A program made the translations under genes and the position numbers. The notes below the pieces were generated by a model. The model worked only from the letters and a program-made list of their open reading frames with translations. It searched no databases and was not told where the DNA came from. Shown in pieces: positions 10,196-22,789 of a DNA stretch of 64,000 nt. Position 1 is the stretch's first letter, and every line of letters begins with the position of its first letter. The stretch spans positions 18,150,027-18,214,026 of the forward strand of contig NC_132893.1 of the NCBI RefSeq assembly GCF_030463535.1, given 5' to 3'. This DNA comes from Salminus brasiliensis (taxonomy: Eukaryota; Chordata; Actinopteri; Characiformes; Bryconidae).

Positions 10196-13100
10196 ATGGA
10201 AGCTCCTGAGGCCTCTGAGCTGCAGGCCGTCGGGAACCACTATGAGAATGCGTTTGAGTGCATTAACATGGGACTGCTGGAAGATGAGTCCGGGAACAAA
10301 GGCAGAGCTGTGGTGCTGTATCGCCTGGGCCGCCGACATCTCCTCCAGGGTCTGGAGGTGCGCACCCATGGTGAGCGGTGTGTGGGAGAGGATTGGGACT
10401 GTGCTCGCCAGATGCAGCAGAAGATGAGGGAGAGCCTCAGCACCATCACCGCTCGGCTGGCTGTGCTGGAGACCACCTCGGCCACAGGGGCCCAAGCGCT
10501 TTATCCGAGCCTGCCGGTCCTCCAGGAGCCTTGGAGACCAGCCAAGGCCAGGAGGTCTCAGGTTAGCTGCAGGCTGTTTCCTACGGCTTCTGGAGGCGTT
10601 CCTTATCCGCCAACCACCCCAAACACGGCCTCTGATGTACCCAGTGAGCTGCCCCCAGCATACACCCCTCAGCCCACAGACGGGCACCTCTCACTTTCTT
10701 ACAGGGAAGGGAAAAGTTGGCCTTCGCTACCAAGACCAAAGCAGGTTTCCCGCAGTCAGAGTTTGACAGAAAGTGGGGAGGATCTCCTGTTCCTGCCCCA
10801 TGGGGTGCAGATATTCTTTGTGACGGCTGATGGCCGGGTCAGCGCTCCTTCGTATCCGGGGTATCTGCGCATCATGCTGAACAGCAGCCAGAATTACCGT
10901 AGCAGTGATCTCAGTGATAGCAGGCGTCCTCCTGCTTACCTACAGGTGAGTAGTTTTACATTGAAGGCATATGCTTAAATAGACTGTCATGAATATGAGC
11001 AGTAACTACACTATATAGACAAACGTATTGGGACACCTGCTCATTCATTGTTTCTTCTAAAATCAAGAGTATTAAAGTATTAAGAGTATTAAAGTTTATC
11101 CTGCTTTTGTTGGAGTAATTGTCTCTACTGTCCAGGGAAGGCTTTCTGCTAGATGTTGGAGCATTGATTTAAGGATTTGATTGCAGTCAGCGCCAAGAGC
11201 ATCAGTAAGGATGTTGGATGATCACTACCCCATTTCATTTCCCTAACTCACTGCTGGTGGGGCTTTATATGCCTCTAACCCACACCTGGCATTAACCATG
11301 GTGCCAATAGGTTCATTTCTATCTACTTCAAAGAGCCCTATTATATTAGCAGTTGTTTTCTACAGGGTCTAGACAAGTTGATTGTGTGTGTGTTTGCACA
11401 TGTGGGTGCAACTTAAAGTAGCTGTAATGCATTCATTAGAAAGTGTGTCCACAAACATTTGAACATAGTGTATAAGAAACTGACTGTAGTATTAGTATTG
11501 TTGTTTAATTAACTATATAACAGTCCAGGGTGGCTGTTCTTAAGGGGAAAATCTACCACATTTGTTTGAAATGTAAACAAACAAAAAAGGTCATTCAGAG
11601 TGATTTGGTGTGACTTTTTGAGTCAGAATTGTTTGTCACAGTGGTGGTGACACCTCAATCATATTGCATAGAAAAGCCCACTTACAGGAAGCTATGACAA
11701 AATGTTGTTACAAATATGCTGCCTGACACTTGAGGCATTGTTTTACAATAAGCCTTTTTTCCAGAAGTCGACCAGTTTTTGATTTTGGCAGTTATGTGTT
11801 GCAGTTGGCTCTTGCTTTTAATTAGCTTTTCATGTTGTTTACCTATGTAAAAATATTAGGTTTATTTACACATTTAAAGAATAAATTACATTATGTTGCA
11901 TCTTTGAAAATTTAAATGAGCATAAAAATTGGTAATACAGTGGGGCACAGTTTCCACACTGTTTATAAGTTGCTGCCTTGTTGTGTGTAGTGTATTTCAA
12001 TAATCTCTTGCTCTCTGCTATGACAGACGGGAGTCTTTACCCTTTAAAAGCTTCTATCTGGTCTGGAAATTGCCCTAGAAAATGTCTTTTTCCCTAAATA
12101 CCTAAAGTCTCAGTCAAATGGAGCATATTGCTCAATTTGAAAGGCACAGAGAAATTTCTGGAAAGAGGGATGGAGGGAGGAAGACCAGAAGGTTCTATCA
12201 GCATTCATTGTAGTGTAGCCCTCACTGCAGTTTCACATTTCACCTGCCTGCTTTGAGGCCTATTAAATCTAATGAGAGAAACTGTGTGTTTGGTTTCCTG
12301 TGTTGTTGGTATGTTGAGAGGCTTGTTGACACAGAAACATTTTAACTTTTTTAAATTATGATTATTATTATAAAGTAATTATGAGTGTGGATTACTTTGG
12401 GGCAGATATTTTGCTGTTGTGAGCCAGGCAAAACTGCAATTTTGAAGGAATATGGCCATTTAATTAAAAATTAAGTACTAGTATTAGAGCTTCCTTTGAC
12501 TTTTTAACTAATGACAGCATGTAATCATTTTTGTTTCTTATAGCAAGTGGATATTTACAAAAAAAAAAATTAACACCACCTACTGTGGTGTAAACTTTTA
12601 TAATGTGCATTTATTTCGATATTTCTCAAGGTTTGCCCTGGAGACTGTTCAGAATTCATTTTTTTCTCTACTTTTTTCATCCAATCCTCAAATGTTTTAG
12701 GTAACTGATTTAAAAAAAAAAATTGAGATTGAAAAAAAAAAAGAAATTGAGATTGAGGGCTGTGTTTTGTCAAGAAACTGGCGATACAATGCATTTCAGT
12801 GTACAAGGGTTATCGATATGCTGCGACACTGTGGGCAAGGCAATATATTGTGCTTCTTTTTTTTTTTAATCAAATTTTAGGAAAACTGCCAGTATAAAAA
12901 TACCATCATATGCATGAAATCCCAGTACAAGAAAAGGTAACTGTTAATGCAGTCAGAACAGTGGGATCTGAAGACAGTACAACACTGCTATATAGCTATC
13001 AGGGTTTTAACACGACACTAAGTGAACCACTGTCTGCCACCAATCTTTACATGTAAACTTTCTGTTCTGTCTATTTTCTTGTGCAACCCTTATTTTTTTT

Positions 13101-16100
13101 AAAGAGCTCCCATGTTGACCTCCTGTCCACACGAACATGCTGTTTCAAGGTTTTTTGAAAAAGCTCTCCAGAGTGGAGATTTTTAAGAACTCTTGTTGTC
13201 TTGTGGATGGGCAAAACACGTCTTATTGAAAATGCTGACATCATGGCTTTAACTTGGGCGTGGTTGTGGATGACTAAGGACTGGTTTTACCAAAGGTGTA
13301 GGTTCGATTTTGACATTGGTAGGGACACAAAAGCAGTCTACAGAGGAACCCCTGGAAGCTGGAGCTTTTGCCTTTCTGATAGACCTCTAACCGAGATTTC
13401 ATGTCATTTATACTTTATTTAGACTTTATTTATAGATATCGTACACCACACACTCATAAAGGGAGCTTTTTTCGGGCTATTTAGTCTATACTGAATTCAG
13501 TCATCATTTGACTTTACATGTGACTCTGCCTCCCCACCTGCCTCTTCTGTCTTAGCTACTGTCAGATTAGTGTTTGTCACCTGAAAAAATCGTGTGATAA
13601 ATAGCAAGTATTGTGTGCGAAACTGTTCAGTGGTGTTTCTAAGTGCAAATCTAGTTGACAGAGCTTTGGCGTTTCTTACAGCCGCAGCCTCTCATGTTTA
13701 CAAGAAACTGCAAAGCCATTGATGTTAGCAATGAGATCTGTTAACCGTTTGTGTCCCAAACACATTGACTAGACATTGCTGGACTGTTGGATTGTCATTT
13801 GTGATGTCCCTCCATGTCCCTCCATGTCTACCCAGTTCTACGTTCTGGGGTTTTACTGTTTTTGGACAAATCAGGTCTAGAAAGTAGTAATCCACCCCAT
13901 CATTTTGTTCTAATTCCCTAAACTAAGCTGTAGGAGTTGGAGCTGCCTAGGCAGTTGGAACAAAATATTGGGGTGAGTTTCTCTCTACTGTTTTATTACT
14001 CTGTGCCTGAAAGTCCTGCCCTCACATTTTGAGTACAAAAACTCCACTTTTCTGCCTGATCAGGAGTGTGTGGATGATTTCTGAGACAGCAGCGCAGCCA
14101 CAGAAATGTTAAAATAATTATTTGTGACAAATCAGGTTTTGAGTGTGTATGAGTTAGAGTTATGGAGACCTGCTATTGGAACAGCACACAGTGAGAATTT
14201 ATAGAAAATGCTGCTTTGTGCTGTATTTAGGTCTATTTTGGCCGTTACACTGGTTCTTGAGAAATTTCACTATGTTAATGTATTTAGATTGGATTAGGTT
14301 TATAAATAGCTTTATATTTAATTGATTGTTTTGTATTAATGTACCATCAACTTTTGCATTAACTATTACTGTAACTATGTCCGTTATCGACCCTGCCTGT
14401 ATTCTTAATTATACATTTTCTCTAATGTTCCGCTTGTCTGGAATGTTTATTAAAAGCAGGTACACTTTTGTAGCAGATATGTGAAGACCATGCAATTGTT
14501 AATCTTGCTCAAATGTTTTTATAATCATTAAGCAAAAACTATTTTTAATTTAGGTTAAGGGTGTAAGCCATTTATTGGTAAGGCTGCTTTCTGCTCCAGA
14601 TGCTGCTCGCTGCTTTGTGTTGGCCGGTACGCATGTCAGCTCGGATCCCTCTGAGTGACTCTGGCAGACACCACTGCTCGATTGGCACATTTCCCTTTTG
14701 AAGGCCAGCTGTCCACTGTCACTGCAGCATAGGGGCTTGATCCAGGACACACACACAAGCATGCTAAATGCTCATGAACCCACATTACATACACAAGCAT
14801 ACCACACACACACACACACACACACAAATGTAGGCATGTACACACACTGCAAGCACTAACAAAGTACACTCATAGATCCACAAATGTGTGTGCATTCCCC
14901 CATAGTACAAAAAACAAGAGTGTGTGTGGCAACCAGCTTCCCTTTTGTCCCACTTTAGCCCCTTGGGACAAAGCCTGGTCTGCTGAAAGCCTGCCCTGCC
15001 CTACAGAATTGTGCTCTTTGAGTTCAGTATGTCAGTGTTTCACCAAACCTTTAATTAATACAAAGAACCTGTGACTTTGTACAGCTCTTTTTCCCCCAGT
15101 TAAAAGAACAGCTACTAGTATTAGTCATTCAATGTGGTGTGAATTTTCTAGAGAAGCTTTCAGGGTCAGAATTGTTCAGTGGTGATGACCGGAACCAGAT
15201 GTCCAAAGAGTTCATAAATATGCAGCCTGAAATCTGAGACACATTTTTACAGTAGTGTGGAGATGTTTTGGTTGAACAAAGTGAAACGGGCTTGTAGGGG
15301 TTTGAAATGTAAATGCATGTTAAATATGTGAAACATGCGGGCTGCAGTTATTCTGTTGTGTTAACAGGTGTGTGACTGGCACTACCCACTGTTTCCTGAC
15401 TCACCGGTCCTGCTTAGCAACACTGGAGTGTTCACATTCCCTGATACCACGGCAACAGTGCCGGGGTCCTATGTCGGGGTGGTGCTGTCTTCAGAGCTGC
15501 CTGCAGCAGACAGAGCTCTTTTTCAGGAGCACCTCTCTGTGCTTACACAGCTCAGAGTACAGGTAACACACAGTAATGTATCTTTGGAACCGTACAGAGT
15601 TTTCATAATGACACATGACCTTTACTAAACGTTAAGAAGTGCATGTGCCATTAGAACAATAGATGTCATGTCTTAGGATGTCCCAATCAGTTTATTTGGC
15701 CCCCCGATCCGAGTCTCTTAATGCTGAGTATCTGCAGATACCAGTCTGATTTTTGTATTAGTAGAAATGATACAGCCACACAGTTTAGAAAAGAAGTACT
15801 GCTGATTAATACTGAAGTAAAGTCAGTTTCTATAATGAGACATTCTGGACTGGTTAATTTAGGACTCTCCTCAGTGCTGCTTACTGGGAATAATGTCCTT
15901 TAATGGCGTCTTGAGGTTAAAACATAAACCTGGTTAGGATTGGGATTAGTTCTATCATTCCAGACTGCAGTCCATATATTTCTCCTCATATACTTTCTCC
16001 TTTTTCCCTGTTTTTCAATGGTCAGGACCCCTTAGGACCACCACAGAGCAGGTATTATTTGGGTGGTGGGTCACTCTTAGCACTGCAGTGACACTGACAT

Positions 16101-19100
16101 TGTGGTGGTGTGTTAGTAATGCACGTTGCACTGGTATGAGTGGATTTGACAGAGCACTGCTGCTGGAGTTTTTAGACACCTCCGCATCCCTGCTGGACTG
16201 AGAATAGGTCCACCCACCAGAAATATCCAGCCAACAGCATCCTGTGACCACTAATGAAGGGAGGCTAACAAAGTATGCAGAGAAACAGATGGACTACAGT
16301 CTGTAGTTCTAGAACTACATAGTTTGGTATAAATGTTATGTCTAATGTTATGTCCAAACCCAAGATAACAGTATTGCTGTATCCATAGAAGCAGTAAAAT
16401 GACTAAGCAACTCATCATGAAGAGCAGAGTGTGTGGGTTTAACTACACCGTACAGATCATGTATGTTCTGCATGGATGGTTTTGCATACTGATGTCAAAC
16501 GAAATGATTTCACCCCACTGAAGCCTGCAGATGAGGAAGAATCAGATGAAGCTACTGGGACAGACCCAATTAACCTGAATGAGAAGGCTCCCATTTACCC
16601 CTCAGATGGGACAGCCCCATCTCCAGGAAAAGAGGAGAAGGTCTTGCCTGAATGGAGTGAGAAGATGTCCCAGAGCATTCTGGCAGGTCTGCATCCATGA
16701 ATATTAACCTCTCTAAATTACAGAGATTAGTCATTGCTGTATGAAAGGCTTTAAATGCTTAAAACAGGTCAAAGTAACTAGAATGCCATCACAGCTTAGG
16801 ATCACATGGACTTTTGCAGGGTGGGCCACTCTCCTGGCTCTATTTTCTATGTATGTAAATTTCTTGGAGCAACTGCTCGCTGCTGGAAATAAGCACCTCA
16901 TAAAGTTATGATGATGCCACTTATTGTTCTCATTCTTGTATAACCGGCAGTCCCCTGTTTTAAAGCCATCGAAACAAGAAATTATCTTTGTCCCCAAGGC
17001 TGTATTATTTATCTGTGTATCGGTTGCCCATGATTACAAAAATCCCTAGGTCAGCTCTTTGTGTGGAGAACAAACTTACATTGTCTTTGTACTTCCTTTA
17101 TAAAGATAAAGGCAAGAAAGCGTTCAGAGACTCATTTTGGAGTTTTGTGGCGCAGTTAGGCAGTTTTACTTTTACGGCCCAGTCATTTGCTTTTCACAGA
17201 CATCCATGGACATTCTGGCGGTTGGGCAGTGTTCACTTTTCTGGTCACATTCTCAAATAAACATCCACTTTAAATCCTCTCTAAATATCAACTACTTAAC
17301 AGGTGCTACCATAAATTTAAGTAGTGTATACAATTACTGCATGTCAAATGGTAAACAATATACAAGAGAGTAAAATATATATGTATGTATATATACTCTC
17401 ACAGAACAGTTTAAACAGGTAGGCTAATATTATATAGAGCATCCTGTTACTCAGTTTTTTGTGGCATAGATTCCATGAGATGTTGGATTTGACCTATGTT
17501 GATTGCGTCACACATCCCAAAGCTGTTCTGTTGGATTCAGATCTGGTGACTGAAAAGGCAGAACTGCAGAACCCTGAACAATAAACTCATTATTATGTTA
17601 ATGAAACCAATTTGAAACAACCTTTGCTTTGAGGTATGCTTCATTATCATGCTGAATAGTAAGCCATTAGAAGATGAGTAAATTGTGACCATGAAGGAAT
17701 GCATATCAGCAACAGTACTCCAAATAGATGTAACATTTGCAGTGTGATTGATAGGTTTTAACCCAGGCCCAAAGTATGCCAAGAAACTGTTCACCACAAA
17801 AATGTAGTGTTTGCTTCCCTCCCCGCACTGACAAGTATCTTTTCTATAGCATAGCCATTAGCATCAGCTGAATCAAGTGTGTTATAATCATGGTGAAATA
17901 TTAAACTGTAGTGCAACAGTGGAGCTGACAACACTTGTGCAGGATATACTTTTCATCAGCAGAGGGCATTGTGTGTTTGCCTCATACCCCACAGGCACAT
18001 ACTAAATCAAGCCACCAGGAGGTGCCCTTTCTTTAAAAGTGGATGAGCCCTGTCATTAAAAGAAGAGCTGCATGATGTCATATCACCATAATTAATCCTC
18101 TTGCAGAATTGGTGTGTTTGCTGATAATTAAGCTAAATAAGATTTATTGCATCTTCTAACTCCTGCTCTGCATGTTCAGGGGCTTCGTGGCTCAGTCGAG
18201 GACTTGTGCAGGGAGCAGAGGTCACAGGCAAGGCCATTCACAAAGGTGCGATCAAACTGCGCGAACACATCACCCCAGAGGAGACGCCAGCGGAGGTCAG
18301 CCCCAGGGTCACCAGGGGCCTGCACGTGGCCAAGCAGGCCACAGGGGGTGCTGCCAAAGTCAGTCATTTTTTGGGTAAGCTGTCTGACATAGAATGAACA
18401 TAGCATATTGAAGCAGGATGAAACACCTCTGTTCATCCAGCCAAATAAGCAGGCTTGGATTTGGCATGCAACACATTGATCATTTAGGACACCCAGCTCA
18501 CAACAGGGGTCATTGGTTCCATTCCTGAGTCCTGGAGGACCAACGTAGCTTGGTCATTTCCTTACTCACACACCTACTAAACCTTAGTTAACTCAGGAGC
18601 TGAATGAAGTGTGTTGCCCTCTAGGACCAGAACTGTTTTACCCCTCCTGCTGGAGTTCAGTATTTTCACTTTTCCAAGCAGTAGTTTTTCAAAATCCATT
18701 TGCGTCAATTCACAGAGGTGTTGATTAGGGCAGTGTACCTTACAATAACCTTTTACTGAGTGTGCTGGATTAAGGAAAGTTCAGTGGTGTGTACCCTGTG
18801 TGGTATTTTCTGCAACTCTTTATACTCTCTAACATTATTTATTATTTATTTATTAGAAAACATACACTGGAGAAATAGCGAAACTAACAATAGGAACAAA
18901 CAGGACAAGCTAACACAACATGAACTGACACGAAAGATGCATAGGACCAGACAAGAAACACAAACAAAAGGACCACTTATACACAGAGACAAACAAGGAT
19001 TATCTGTGAACTAATACATAGTACAAGACAAATGTCCAATCGGTGCCACTTAAAAATTGTCCTCACCAGGGACGTGCCTAAATTTCACTCTCTGTGCCCT

Positions 19101-21775
19101 CTTGTAAAACCATGCACCAAAACAAAGATTTTAGTCCAGGCACTTAAAGAGCCCGCTGCACTTGTGGCTTCTGGATAGTCAGTTCACTATTCAACTGTGA
19201 CACCTCAGTATAAACAGTGCAGAGCTTTTGGAAATCCAGGCTAAAAGGTTTCTCTGGTTCTCCTACATTTCGAGAATTTGGGCCTTTGTCAGTTAGTGGG
19301 TTACCCTGTGTTCGGTCCATTTCGTTATGCTTTTAAATGTCTTTTGGTTTAAATGTGTGTGATGGTCTAGTTGATGGCCTATCCACTGTGGTCGAACGTG
19401 TGGGGAAGGAGCTGACGCCTCACGTAAAGAAGCATGGCAGCAAACTCATCCCGGAGTCCCTAAAGAAAAATAAAGACGCTTGCACCAACATGGACGGAGC
19501 CAAAGTGGTGGCTGCAAGTAGCCTAAAAGGTTAGTGTATCTTTGCTTCACAGAAGCTTTGCCTATTTTCTTTTCAAGTATTTAATAATTGGGTATTTCCT
19601 ACTATGTGTATACAGATGTATACTGTTTATATACACTTCAGGGTTGTCAACCATATGGTCAGGTTTGGAGACAGCAGCAAAGACAGTTGGGAAAAGTGCA
19701 AGCTCAGAGACAGTGCTGACTGTCAAGCACAAGTAGGTGTTTGTTTGTTTGTTTGTTTTTTGCTTCTCCATTTTTTGAGTGACTTTCAGATTCTGTTATC
19801 TTCTATGATCTTTTACATTTGCTTACCTGTCCTTTCAAAGATTGATCCTCAGATTGGTGCCTCACTCAATGCGCTTGCCTCACTTGCACTGCTTGGGAAT
19901 GTGGTTTAATCTATTCTTAATTTGTCTTTCTTTCTTCCTTTCTGTCTTTCTTTCTTCTTTTCTTTTTAATCTTGCTTTTCAGATTTAAGGGTCTAGAAAG
20001 CATCCTGGACCCCCCTAGCAACATTTAACTGGTGGAACGTAATAACACTAAGTGGAAAAAATGCATAAACCAACACTCTCTGGCCTCAAGTGCCTTATTG
20101 TGCAGTGTATTTTCCCATTCTAAAAGTTATATGACAGGTGTCTGTTTTTCTAAGGCACCCTGCTAGTTACCCATGCATTTGTCTGTGAATTACACCATAA
20201 TTCGTGTCCAATAAACAGACAAATTGAATAATGACGTGTTTGCTCTCTCTGTGCTGTTCACAATTAACTGTTACATGCTAATAAGGCACATAATTCCTCT
20301 ATTGACTTTTTCCCTGTAGTAATATCACCAACACACCTAACCCTAATGTAAAGGGGACATATCAGTCATCAGTGGGTGTGCACCTGCATTTGGGCATATG
20401 GAGTGCCTACCAACTCACAATCTGTGAATAAGATCAGGTTTTGAGGGTTCTTAGGAGAGAAAACAGAGCATTCAACATGCTGTTTGGTTTTGACTATGCT
20501 TTCTACTTCACAAGCTACAGGGACAGACACCATTAACCTGAATGAGAAGGCTCCCATTTAGCTCTTTTTTGGGTGATGTGTTTTAAAATGTACTACAGCC
20601 ACCAGAAAACTGAACTGCAGACAGTTAAAAAAATTAAAACTACCAACATCAAGAATATGTCAGTACTCATTTGATGATATAAAGAAAAGCCACTCAAACC
20701 AGTCATTCTGAACAATCAGTCTAAAGGAGGCTGCGGCGCTTAATCCTTGTGGTACTCATGTCACAGTTAATTATGGAAAAGGGGTACAATGTCACCTTTA
20801 ACTGTTTCTACACTCTATAAAATTGCTGGGCGTCTTGGACAGGTTTAAAAATGTAAAAATAAACAGACAATGGATCCCTTCTATTACTAAAGAACAACAT
20901 CACCAGTTTGTACAGAAGTGCCTGTAGTTACTGAATAATACACCTTGGTATGTAATAAGCCTTTCTGTGTGGTTAAAGGGGTTAAATGCTAAATTCTGGG
21001 TAATCATTGAAGTAAATATCGTCCATGTACACACGTCTTGTCACATTGTGTGTGGAAACATTGAGAAAACTGAGATGCTAGCTCTGCAGCTGTTTGGCTA
21101 ACATTTACAAAAATATTAAAAGAAATTTGAAACAAATATATCTCAATGCGAATGAGAGTTGTGCTCTCGAATACCCTGGTGCCCCAGGCCCAAGTGGTCT
21201 AGTTTAAAAAAAAAAAAAAAAAAGAATCATCCATACCATTTCTGTTCTCAATAGCATCCTTAACCCATTGGCTGGCTTGTTGCAGACAGTAATACAGTGG
21301 CTAAACTACTCATACACTGCCCAGCACTGTGGAGATAACCCAACAACACACATTAACCCAGTGGTTAGACCCAGTATTGCAGAAATAACAACAACAAAAA
21401 ACATAAACCCACAGGCTAGCCCCAGCACCTATGTAGAAAAAAGACAACCCAGCACTTTTTGGAGTATTTTTCCCCTCAAACGGACTTTCACTAACTCCCA
21501 CTAACTGCAGCTAGTCAAAGCCATAGGTCATCTCACCTGCTCTTGGTTGTATGTGATTAAGGTATGGGGATCAGGCCAGCCAGGCTACAGACACGGCCGT
21601 CCAATCAGTGGTCAATGTGGGCGTCACTGCTTTCAACATGGACAACATTGCTCTGAAGGCTGTTCTGAAGGGTGCAGGAAGGCAGGCCTCAAATGAAATA
21701 ACAAAAGATGACAACACCACCAACCAACAGCAGCCAGAGAAGATGACTAAGAGAGAGGAGAAAAAGGGACAATAA
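10196..21775 (+). CDS. spart: Spartin (SPG20), 7 coding exons
   Basis: Coding exons: 10196-10945, 15368-15562, about 16524-16686, 18180-18374, 19371-19529, 19642-19732 and 21562-21775, about 588 aa against 666 in human. The product acts at lipid droplets, endosomes and the cytokinetic midbody; loss of the human protein causes Troyer syndrome. An MIT-type domain spans about residues 10-95 (NHYENAFECINMGL, ARQMQQKM). Next come a proline-rich linker with PPAY at 153-156, the LLFLPHGVQIFFVTADGRVS segment (about 197-216) and a second PPAY at 245-248. The C-terminal senescence domain covers exons 3-7, with PEWSEKMSQSILAGAS, KQATGGAAKVSHFL and ELTPHVKKHGSKLIPESLKK. The start of exon 3 is uncertain. 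The AG at 16523 keeps the frame after exon 2, while the stronger-looking AGs at 16455 and 16530 would break it unless a small exon is missed. The tail is lysine-rich. Confidence 0.92.
11006..11474 (+). mobile_element. Miniature DNA transposon, copy A
   Basis: A non-autonomous element of about 470 bp in spart intron 1. It starts ACACTATATAGACAAACGTA and ends GTGTCCACAAACATTTGAAC plus ATAGTGTAT, so the ends are imperfect inverted repeats of the form ACTATAT-GACAAA-GTATTGGGACACC. Internal blocks (CCTGCTTTTGTTGGAGTAA, CTGTCCAGGGAAG, GGTGCCAATAGGTTCAT) recur at 28003-28479, 40783-41262 and 63731-64000. No coding capacity. Confidence 0.85.
11475..15367. other. spart intron 1, remainder
   Basis: No exon was recognised. 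It includes a low-complexity, repeat-like region at 12560-12900 (A runs and GATTGAGATTG words) and a (CA)n run at about 14803-14825. A tandem GTCCCTCCAT duplication lies near 13806-13826. The open frames here carry no recognisable domain. Confidence 0.6.
14803..14825. repeat. (CA)n microsatellite
   Basis: Short CA dinucleotide tract in spart intron 1, within a wider stretch rich in CACA words. Confidence 0.85.
16015..16310. repeat. Dispersed fish repeat in spart intron 2
   Basis: The stretch with CCACCACAGAGCAGGTATTA, CACTGCAGTGACACTGACAT, GTGGTGGTGTGTTAGT and AATATCCAGCCAACAGC is of a type I recognise as a widespread, non-coding fish repeat. No terminal repeats or coding capacity were seen, so the class is unknown. 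Confidence 0.55.
17455..17810 (-). mobile_element. Tc1-like transposase fragment, antisense
   Basis: Read on the minus strand this matches the internal part of the Tc1-like transposase gene also seen at 31850-32500 and 48779-49560. Shared words include ATTCCATGAGATGTTGGA, TTGGATTCAGATCTGGTGAC and TAAGCCATTAGAAGATGAGT. It lies in spart intron 3, has several stops and lacks both ends. Confidence 0.75.
17811..18179. other. spart intron 3, 3' part
   Basis: No repeat or exon was recognised between the Tc1 fragment and exon 4. Confidence 0.6.
18375..19370. other. spart intron 4
   Basis: No exon was recognised. The centre (about 18840-19020) has A-rich CAAACAGGACAAG and GACACGAAAG words that look like a worn dispersed element, but no ends were identified. 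Confidence 0.5.
20512..20560 (+). pseudogene. Partial duplicate of spart exon 3
   Basis: This 49-bp stretch in spart intron 6 matches 16549-16597, inside exon 3 of the same gene, at 46 of 49 positions by hand alignment. The shared core ATTAACCTGAATGAGAAGGC continues to CATTTA. Read in the exon's frame it ends in TAG where exon 3 reads TACCCC, so it would truncate the protein if included. Flanks on both sides are unrelated to the exon 3 flanks, and no splice sites of good quality were seen. I infer a local partial duplication on the same strand. Confidence 0.85.
20561..21561. other. spart intron 6, distal part
   Basis: No exon was recognised. A poly(A) run lies at about 21205-21221. The region 21250-21450 contains repeated ACCCAGTGG, ACCCAGTATTG and AACCCAGCAC words, resembling a worn small element built on a GGGTTAACCC-like motif. 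Confidence 0.5.
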
Positions 21776-22145
21776 GCTACCCCTTATGGCACACCATCCA
21801 CTCCTTTACTTCTAGGAGTTATGGCCATTACTGAAATGTTTGTTGTACATCAATGTATTTTACAGACTTACCTACTAGTTCTTACAGTGTAGTAGGAATC
21901 ATTTGGAGATGTGGGATCTTATGCCTAAAGGGTCTATCCATACGTTAATTAACAAAGCGTTTATTTTGATACCGTATTTGTATTGTTTACTGCTGTACTT
22001 ATGAACTAATGGCCAACAAAGGTATCTGATATGTATCATGGTTGCACCTTCTAAGAAAAAGGCATCTTTTTGTTAAATGTTAAATGGATAATTTTCTGGG
22101 ACCTAATTTAGTCAGACCTGAACTCCCTTTTATCCTGATTCCTTT
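21776..22145. other. spart 3' UTR and flank
   Basis: Sequence after the stop codon. No clear AATAAA was found close to the stop, so the transcript end is not placed. Nothing else was recognised. Confidence 0.5.
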
Positions 22146-22620
22146 TATCAGAATCAGATTTATTGGCCAACTCTCATGAGGATATTGGTTTCAGCCATTG
22201 GTGTCTCTCTAGTATTTTCTATATGCATACATACATGCATACATACAACGTACATATAACTTACAGACTATACACAGTATACGAGCAAAAAGCAGACTGT
22301 ATAAGGACAATCAATCAATATATACAATGTGCATAATCTTACCCATCAACAAAAAAATATGCAACATACAGATTATATAGGGACAAACAGTAAACACTGT
22401 GTGTGGTAGTGCAAACAACAGTAGGGAATATAATTGTGGTGAACAATGTTATGGATGTAAAGCAGGGTGTAATAAATATCTGGAGAAAAACAGGAGTAGC
22501 TATGGTGGTCTAGCAGATGATTTCAACTGGCCAGCTATATATGAAGGTCATGCTCATGAGCCTGGAGGTCTTGGTGGTCTTGATTTTGTAGAGGCTTCCA
22601 GTGGGGGGCTACAGAATTAA
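22146..22620. repeat. Dispersed repeat beginning AATCAGATTTATTGGCC
   Basis: The stretch opens with ATCAGAATCAGATTTATTGG and continues with GCATACATACATGCATAC, GTGCATAATC and long A/T-rich text. This opening is typical of a very common fish interspersed repeat. The open frame at 22399-22620 is not recognisable as a protein and ends with the repeat-like GGTCTTGGTGGTCTTG text. Confidence 0.5.
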
Positions 22621-22789
22621 GCAATGTTGGCTCCGGGCTTTTGGTTGTAGCGTGTTTACGACTTACAACTCTGCTGGTTTCCCTCTACTTTCTGCAAAGC
22701 ATCAGCTCTCCCCACTTATATTCCGACAAACCCCAAACCCCGCCCCTTTACCAAGTAGCCCTCGTACTGCCCCGCCCACCTGCGCTGGA

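Noticed and set aside
10109-10687. 192-aa antisense open frame over spart exon 1
   Set aside because: It mirrors a GC-rich coding exon on the other strand and has no recognisable domain.
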